Below, in pieces: positions 31,970-36,421 of a stretch of 36,421 nucleotides of DNA. Each line of letters starts with the position of its first letter. Position 1 is the first letter of the stretch. Under the pieces are notes generated by a model. The model saw only the letters and a list, made by a program, of their open reading frames with translations, made no database searches and had not been told where the DNA came from. Location: positions 1 through 36,421 of the forward strand of contig CAKZLO010000005.1 in assembly GCA_937127125.1 (NCBI GenBank). Direction: 5' to 3'. Source of the stretch: an uncultured Ardenticatenia bacterium (lineage in GTDB: Bacteria; Chloroflexota; Anaerolineae; 4572-78; NAK82). The translations under genes and the position numbers were made by a program.

Positions 31970-32788
31970 TTAGCCCTTGAGCGTGCCGGCCATCAACCCG
32001 GCAATGAAATAACGACCCAGGAAGATGAAGATGATCAACGGCGGGATCGAGGTGATCATCGCGCCGGCCATCTGAATGTGCCATAGCTGGGCGTAGTTGC
32101 CCTTGAGCCCGGCCAATACCGGTGTGGCCATCTGGGTGTAGGGCCCCTGGGTCAACGTGATCGCGATCAGGAACTCGTTCCAGATCATCGTGAAGATGAG
32201 AATCGTAGTCGAGACCAGACCCAGCTGGGCCACGGGCAGAAGGATGCGAAAATAGAACGTAACCGGCCCGCAGCCGTCCAGCGCAGCCGCTTCTTGCAAC
32301 TCGACGGGCAGCATCTGGAAGAAGGTGGCCGAGATCAACGCTGCCATCGGCACGTTGAGCAGCAGATAGGCGACAATCAATCCCCACTGGGTGTTGAACA
32401 GGTTCAGCGCAGCCATAAACTGTGTGAACGGGATCAGGATGATCTGATAGGGCAAGAAGGTGGCAACGGAAGCGACAAAGAAGACGGTCTGACTGTGGCG
32501 GAAGCGGAACATAGCCAGGAAGAAGCCGGCCCACGAGCCCAGAAACACGGCTAAGGCGGTGGCCGGAATAGCCACCACCACACTGTTGAGCAGGCCTTGC
32601 TTGAGCACCCCGAAGGCAACCAGGTAGTTGTTGATCTCCAGACTGTGGGGTGGGGTGATATACTGCCCCAGCGCCACTTCGCGCGGCGTCTTCAGCGACG
32701 TGCTCAGCATCACATACATGGGTAGTAGCCATGCCGCAGCGGCGATGGTCAGGACGAAGTACAACCAGAGGCGTTGGGGGCGTTTCAT
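31970..32788 (-). CDS. Sugar ABC transporter permease, MalG type
   Basis: A 272-aa inner-membrane permease of the carbohydrate-uptake CUT1 class with six helices. The cytoplasmic EAA loop reads VELQEAAALDGCGPVTFYFR followed by ILLP, where it would dock the ATPase. The start at 32788 overlaps the stop of the partner permease by four bases. A longer frame upstream is shadow. No ATPase gene follows; a shared MsmX/MalK-like subunit encoded elsewhere is expected. The end of the gene is 32 bases from the convergent UroD-family gene. Confidence 0.9.
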   Translation of the reverse strand: MKRPQRLWLYFVLTIAAAAWLLPMYVMLSTSLKTPREVALGQYITPPHSLEINNYLVAFGVLKQGLLNSVVVAIPATALAVFLGSWAGFFLAMFRFRHSQTVFFVASVATFLPYQIILIPFTQFMAALNLFNTQWGLIVAYLLLNVPMAALISATFFQMLPVELQEAAALDGCGPVTFYFRILLPVAQLGLVSTTILIFTMIWNEFLIAITLTQGPYTQMATPVLAGLKGNYAQLWHIQMAGAMITSIPPLIIFIFLGRYFIAGLMAGTLKG

Positions 32789-33654
32789 ACTTGCATCCGC
32801 TTCATGGACCACGATGCATAGGGGATAACCACCAGCACAGCCAGCACCAGGATGATCACGCTGATGGCGGCGCCGATGCCGACCAGCTGCTGGCGGAACG
32901 TCGCCACAAACATGAAGTACGAGAGCACTTCGGTGGAGTTGCCCGGGCCCCCCATAGTCATGACCCACACCAGGTCAAACACTTTGAGGGAGAAGAGGGT
33001 CAGCATCGCGACAACGATCATTGTGGCGTGCTGCACGTTGGGCACCACAATGTAGGTAAACACCTGCAAGTCATTGGCACCATCCACGCGGGATGCCTCG
33101 ATGATCTCACGTGAGATATCGCGGATCGCGGCCAGATAGAGCGTCATGGCAAAGCCGGTGTACTGCCAGATGGCGGCGCCGATCATGCAGTAGAGAGCTT
33201 GCTTGGGCGAGGCGATCCACGGCTGTGCCAGCGCTCCCAACCCCACCCCCTTCAGCAATGAATTGATCACACCGGTGCCCGGGTCATACATCCACGCCCA
33301 CAGCGTGCCCGTCACCACGAAGGAGAGCGCCATCGGGTAGAGAAAAATGGGGCGGAAGATTGCCTCGGCGCGCCCGGAGAGCTCCAACGCATAGGCCAGC
33401 ACCAGGCCGAGGAAGGCAGTGGGCGGGATGAAGATCACCATCCAGAGGATGTTGTTCTGCAGGTTGATCCAGAAGCGCTCCATGCGGAACAGGGTGATAT
33501 AGTTGGCCAGGCCGTTGAAATCCCAAGACGGTGCCATCCCCACCCAGTTGTTCATGGACACGTAGGCCGTCCACAGCATCATGGCGTACATAAACAGGAC
33601 GACCAGACTGAGCGGGGTCAGGAACAAGATGATGTGAGCTCTGGTATATCGCAT
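32785..33654 (-). CDS. Sugar ABC transporter permease, MalF type
   Basis: A 289-aa CUT1 permease, partner of the previous one. Six helices begin with ILFLTPLSLVVLFMYAMMLWT. The EAA loop reads REIIEASRVDGANDLQVFTY followed by IVVP. The N-terminus is short, without the long periplasmic loop of enterobacterial MalF. Its substrate should be a mono- or oligosaccharide, as the binding protein upstream belongs to the glucose/mannose-type group. A strong hairpin lies between it and the binding-protein gene. Confidence 0.9.
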   Translation of the reverse strand: MRYTRAHIILFLTPLSLVVLFMYAMMLWTAYVSMNNWVGMAPSWDFNGLANYITLFRMERFWINLQNNILWMVIFIPPTAFLGLVLAYALELSGRAEAIFRPIFLYPMALSFVVTGTLWAWMYDPGTGVINSLLKGVGLGALAQPWIASPKQALYCMIGAAIWQYTGFAMTLYLAAIRDISREIIEASRVDGANDLQVFTYIVVPNVQHATMIVVAMLTLFSLKVFDLVWVMTMGGPGNSTEVLSYFMFVATFRQQLVGIGAAISVIILVLAVLVVIPYASWSMKRMQV

Positions 33655-33670
33655 GGGTGATGATGACTCT

Positions 33671-33697
33671 GGCAGGGAGGCGTCGTGCCTCCCTGCC
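33671..33697 (-). promoter_or_regulatory. Intercistronic hairpin between binding-protein and permease genes
   Basis: GGCAGGGAGGC (33671-33681) pairs with GCCTCCCTGCC (33687-33697) over 11 bases with a five-base loop. On the minus strand no T-run follows. Such hairpins often protect the upstream binding-protein message so that more of it is made than of the permeases. Confidence 0.6.
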
Positions 33698-33724
33698 GTT
33701 TATGCCTGAGCGAAATCGGTTTGC

Positions 33725-35038
33725 TTACTTAGCCCAGTACCACTGGCTGACCTCGGCGACATTGGCAAGCGCCATTGAGTCGGCGATTTCACCCTGGATG
33801 CGCTCGATGTCTGGGCTGTACAGGAAGCGCGTCAGGATGTCTTGCCAGTCGCTCAAGAAAGCGGGCGGCGCCAGCACGCCATGGATCGAGCTGGGCACGA
33901 TACGCTTGGACTTGAACGCAGCAGATGCCCGCTGGTGCAGCGAGTCGGCATACGCCGTGTCGGGCACGTCCTTGTGGATGGCGATGGAACCCTTGATGAT
34001 GTTAAACTCCTCCTGCACCTTGGGATCGGTCAGGTTGGTCAGCCAGGCGGTGGTGGCCTCCGGCGACTTGGCACCCGTCGGGCGGGTGAAGGTGTCGACG
34101 ATCATCAAGAAGACTTCTTCCGGCTTCTTGGGGAAGGCCTCCGCTTCCCACTGCACGCCCTCCTGATAGCCTGCCTGCACCAGCAGACCGGCAGCGAAGT
34201 CGCCAATGACCATCATGCCAAACTGACCCTCGGCGAGCGGTCCGACGATGTCGCTCCAAGTCTTGGCGCCGTGGAACTCGTACAGGTAGGGGATGAGCTC
34301 CTTGTACTTGGTCAGTGCGTCCTTGAGGGCGGGATCGGTCTTGGGGTCGAGCTGGCCGGTGTAGAACTTCTCATAGGCGTCCGGCCCACCCACCGACAGC
34401 AGCACCACGTCGAACAGGAAGACCGCTGGCCATTTCTCACGCGTGCCGATGCCGATCGGGGCGACATCCGGCTTTTTCTCCTTGATGGTCTTGGCGACAG
34501 CGATCATCTCGTCAACGTCCTGGGGTGGCTGCAGCCCCAGCTCGTCGAAGAGCTGCTTGCTGTAGAACAGCCAATTGGCACGGTGGGCGTTCATGGGAAT
34601 GCCGTAGTGATGGCCGTTGAACAAGGTCATGCGGCCGATCACAGGCGGGTAGTTGGTGTCCAAGTTGTTTGCCTGCCAGATGTCATCCACCGGGTCGATG
34701 TAGTTGCCGTCGACGTACATCTTCAGCTCGGCACCGCTCAGCGACTGGAAGGTGTCTGGAGGCATCTTGGCGGCAAGCAAACCCAGCAATACTGTCTTCA
34801 GCGTGATTCCACCGCCGCCAGCGATGGGGTTGTCGACGATCTTGATATCAGGATTTTTCTTGTTGAACCACTCGAAAATCTTGTTCATCGCTTCTCGTTC
34901 ACCGCCGGCCGTCCACCAGTGGTAAACGATCAGCTCCTTGCCGCCCTCCTGGTCGACGCCTTTGGCCAGCGCACCAAGCGGCAGCACAAACAGAGCGAAA
35001 ATGACCAGAATGCTGACACACAGGTATACCCTTTTCAT
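33725..35038 (-). CDS. Sugar ABC transporter substrate-binding protein
   Basis: A 437-aa extracellular solute-binding protein (family 1, COG1653 type). The signal peptide is MKRVYLCVSILVIFALFVLP then LGALA, with a signal-peptidase-I-like A-L-A site and no lipobox Cys at the end. The mature part starts KELIVYHWWTAGGEREAMN, and the patterns PPDTFQSLSGAELKMYVDG and GIPMNAHRANWLFYSKQLFDE (in pieces) resemble glucose/mannose-binding proteins of Thermus-like bacteria. AAGGAGGG precedes the ATG at 35038. It is the first gene of the operon with the two permeases. Confidence 0.9.
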   Translation of the reverse strand: MKRVYLCVSILVIFALFVLPLGALAKGVDQEGGKELIVYHWWTAGGEREAMNKIFEWFNKKNPDIKIVDNPIAGGGGITLKTVLLGLLAAKMPPDTFQSLSGAELKMYVDGNYIDPVDDIWQANNLDTNYPPVIGRMTLFNGHHYGIPMNAHRANWLFYSKQLFDELGLQPPQDVDEMIAVAKTIKEKKPDVAPIGIGTREKWPAVFLFDVVLLSVGGPDAYEKFYTGQLDPKTDPALKDALTKYKELIPYLYEFHGAKTWSDIVGPLAEGQFGMMVIGDFAAGLLVQAGYQEGVQWEAEAFPKKPEEVFLMIVDTFTRPTGAKSPEATTAWLTNLTDPKVQEEFNIIKGSIAIHKDVPDTAYADSLHQRASAAFKSKRIVPSSIHGVLAPPAFLSDWQDILTRFLYSPDIERIQGEIADSMALANVAEVSQWYWAK

Positions 35039-35172
35039 GACTGTCCCTCCTTTGCCTTAAACTGGTTTGCGCCTTTGCAGGCCCACAGTGGGTACACACA
35101 CGGTGCCAAATCTACCAGAAAACCAGCACAAACAGGAGCCCCTCTCAAGATCACCCCCTTTCGAGCATAACC

Positions 35173-35186
35173 CGCAAGCGTTGTCA
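35173..35186 (-). promoter_or_regulatory. Possible LacI-family operator before the sugar operon
   Basis: The minus strand reads TGACAACGCTTGCG, matching the general LacI/CcpA-type operator at about 11 of 14 positions. It lies about 45 bases downstream of the likely -10 box, in a roadblock position. No LacI-type regulator gene is in the window, so this is weak. Confidence 0.25.
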
Positions 35187-35227
35187 TTGCCAGGAACACC
35201 TGTATCTTTGAAATCCCTCTAGATTAT

Positions 35228-35236
35228 ATTATACCA
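35228..35236 (-). promoter_or_regulatory. Extended -10 promoter of the sugar operon
   Basis: On the minus strand TGGTATAAT (35236-35228) gives a perfect -10 box with the TGn extension. No good -35 box is visible, as expected for an extended -10 promoter. The leader to the ATG at 35038 would be about 185 bases. Confidence 0.55.
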
Positions 35237-35427
35237 CATTTGATATTGTGATGGAAGCAGTTTTTGACCCCAATTTTCACCCATCGGCCCAGTTTCTCTG
35301 GCTCTTGAGCCCGTGTCACGATGAGCCTGTGAAGCAGGTAGCATCCTGTTTCTGAGCCTTGTGTCTGCCGAGTCTCTTGCAAACAAACATCCGTTTGATA
35401 CAACACAACAAACATTCAGCATAAACA

Positions 35428-35460
35428 CAACAACAGCAGCAGCAACACAAATTGCTGCTG
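35428..35460. repeat. CAG/CTG-type hairpin
   Basis: CAGCAGCAA (35437-35445) pairs perfectly with TTGCTGCTG (35452-35460) around the loop CACAAA. The preceding CAACAA (35428-35433) can also pair with TTGTTG (35483-35488), making a larger imperfect inverted repeat. Confidence 0.6.
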
Positions 35461-35489
35461 CCCTGATTCTGTTCTTGTTCTGTTGTTGT

Positions 35490-35531
35490 CTGATTCTGAT
35501 TCTTGATCTGATTCTTGATCTGATTCTGATT
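35490..35531. repeat. Hexamer tandem array of CTGATT and CTTGAT
   Basis: Seven hexamers in register read A-A-B-A-B-A-A, where A is CTGATT and B is CTTGAT. The arrangement is itself symmetric. It ends 11 bases before the CGTAAC array. Confidence 0.7.
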
Positions 35532-35542
35532 CAGCTACATTG

Positions 35543-35613
35543 CGTAACGCGCGCGTAACGGTCACGTAACGCGTGCGTAACGGCGCGTAACGCACACGTA
35601 ACACCCGCGTTAC
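35543..35613. repeat. CGTAAC array with 11-bp period
   Basis: CGTAAC begins at 35543, 35554, 35565, 35576, 35586 and 35597, then a final inverted unit GCGTTAC ends at 35613. Steps are 11, 11, 11, 10 and 11 bases. The four or five bases between the units vary (for example GCGCG, GGTCA, GCGTG). One unit per helical turn suggests protein binding on one face of the DNA. Confidence 0.75.
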
Positions 35614-35655
35614 ATGAGGTGGGGCTGTGGTGACGCACCATACTCATGCGTAGGT

Positions 35656-35703
35656 GCTTGCTCGACATGCGCGTCCATCCGAGCCGCGCGCGTGAGCAAG
35701 CGG
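35656..35703. repeat. Dispersed repeat next to the CRISPR array
   Basis: GCTTGCTC (35656-35663) and GAGCAAGC (35694-35701) form an inverted repeat around ATCCGAGCCGCGCGCG. The right part (35677-35703) matches 3539-3565 at 24 of 27 positions. It ends 10 bases before the first CRISPR repeat. Confidence 0.55.
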
Positions 35704-35713
35704 CCAGAGTGGC

Positions 35714-36421
35714 GGTCCACCCCCACGCGTGTGGGGAATACGAACCCAAACCGCTTCCCATAACTGCCCAGTACGGTCCACCCCCACGCGTGTGGGGAAT
35801 ACGCCAACAACGCTTCGATTGTGAAATCAGCTGGTGGTCCACCCCCACGCGTGTGGGGAATACATCCGCACTCCTGCCGACGCGACCAGTTTCATTAGGT
35901 CCACCCCCACGCGTGTGGGGAATACGCTGATGACATCCTGCAGTGTGTAACTAACATAGGTCCACCCCCACGCGTGTGGGGAATACTTCACTGGGTCCTG
36001 ACCGGGGCGCACGCCAGGACGGTCCACCCCCACGCGTGTGGGGAATACTGCTGGATACGGTTGGAGGCTCAGGATGGTAAAGGTCCACCCCCACGCGTGT
36101 GGGGAATACATCACTCATCATCTCGATGAGCTCTTTGATACTCGGTCCACCCCCACGCGTGTGGGGAATACGCCGTGCCCTGGACGTGCACAGCACGCTG
36201 CTCGAGCGGTCCACCCCCACGCGTGTGGGGAATACGCACTGGCGCATTACGCCCGACAGGCGTCGGACGCGGTCCACCCCCACGCGTGTGGGGAATACGG
36301 ACCCATCTTCCCCTCTCTTGGCCTGAAATTGGGTCCACCCCCACGCGTGTGGGGAATACGTCATTGGTGCCGCGCGAACGGGCAGCGGCACGGTCCACCC
36401 CCACGCGTGTGGGGAATACGG
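35714..36421 (-). CRISPR. Type I-E-like CRISPR array, 12 repeats visible, open at the right edge
   Basis: Twelve identical 28-base repeats start at 35714, 35775, 35836, 35898, 35959, 36021, 36082, 36144, 36208, 36271, 36332 and 36392. The repeat begins GGTCCA, ends GAATAC and holds a CCCCAC-GCGT-GTGGGG hairpin. The eleven complete spacers are 33, 33, 34, 33, 34, 33, 34, 36, 35, 33 and 32 bases. Read on the minus strand the repeat begins GTATTCCCC and ends GTGGACC, the usual type I-E layout, so crRNA transcription is probably leftward, with the leader and newest spacers beyond the right edge. The leftmost repeat is not degenerate. No cas gene is in the window. Type is judged from the repeat only. 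Confidence 0.93.

Larger units (their letters stand above)
35234..35713. other. Non-coding zone between the sugar operon and the CRISPR array
   Basis: These 480 bases carry no credible gene. The first part (to about 35400) shows nothing specific. From about 35400 base use switches abruptly: an A/C-rich stretch on the plus strand turns into a T/C/G-rich one at about 35452, followed by a hexamer array and an 11-bp-periodic array, then a repeat shared with 3539-3565. The short frames translated across it (Gln/Ser/Leu runs) are products of the repeats. Confidence 0.6.

Noticed and set aside
33842-35170. 442-residue plus-strand open frame opposite the sugar-binding protein
   Set aside because: It is the antisense shadow of a clear family member, with no ribosome binding site and low-complexity His/Val/Gly-rich content.
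35361-35604. Short frames with Leu, Gln or Ser/Asp runs on both strands
   Set aside because: They arise from the hexamer and CAG/CTG repeats, lack ribosome binding sites and resemble no family.
35400-35713. Treating the repeat-rich zone as the CRISPR leader
   Set aside because: Type I-E repeat orientation places the leader at the opposite end; kept as an open question rather than a call.
35531-36404. Several open frames across the CRISPR array giving peptides such as PTRVGVD, PHTRGGGP and SPHAWGW
   Set aside because: They are translations of the CRISPR repeat in different frames, a known source of false proteins; the 28-base repeats with unique spacers explain them completely.

Overview
The window reads as a chromosome segment of a GC-rich bacterium, most probably a member of the Chloroflexota, perhaps Anaerolineae or a relative. 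The hints are a complete-looking Tad/Flp pilus locus with no secretin (as expected in a single-membrane cell), Thr/Pro-rich linkers in exported proteins, a LysM lipoprotein, an aldehyde:ferredoxin oxidoreductase, and an elongation factor P with arginine at its tip. The taxonomic call is an inference from gene content; no rRNA or tRNA gene was seen.

Positions 1-14900, plus strand: a pilus locus. The order is two Flp pilins, a TadE-like pseudopilin, CpaB/RcpC, a TadZ/CpaE-like ATPase, a 51-aa membrane peptide, TadB, TadC, a TPR-membrane-beta-propeller protein, the TadA/CpaF motor ATPase, a DnaB-type RecA-fold ATPase, a membrane protein with a degenerate NERD domain, a second TadE, a cysteine-rich TadG with an EF-hand-like loop, a prepilin peptidase and a DUF192 protein. 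Pilins and pseudopilins share a G/QDLIE-type processing site that the peptidase would cut. The DnaB-like/NERD-like pair is the least familiar part.

Positions 14900-23000: a LysM lipoprotein with a clear promoter and terminator, rsmG, then minus-strand recF, two family-2 glycosyltransferases, an aldehyde:ferredoxin oxidoreductase and alanine racemase. Positions 23000-25650, plus strand: an OmpR-type response regulator without a kinase beside it, a diacylglycerol-kinase-family protein and a Nudix hydrolase. efp follows on the minus strand.

Positions 26393-30833, minus strand: an iron-uptake operon reading dtxR-like repressor, feoA, a free-standing FeoB GTPase, a separate FeoB permease, then a 2-keto-3-deoxygluconate kinase. 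A strong promoter with a palindromic DtxR-type operator just downstream of its -10 suggests feedback control by iron. A UroD-family protein diverges from this promoter region. A sugar ABC operon (binding protein and two permeases, no ATPase) follows on the minus strand.

Positions 35234-36421: a non-coding zone with unusual repeats (a hairpin, a hexamer tandem array, and an 11-bp-periodic array of CGTAAC) leading into a type I-E-like CRISPR array of 12 visible repeats that runs off the right edge. Repeat orientation places the leader, and probably any cas genes, beyond the window.
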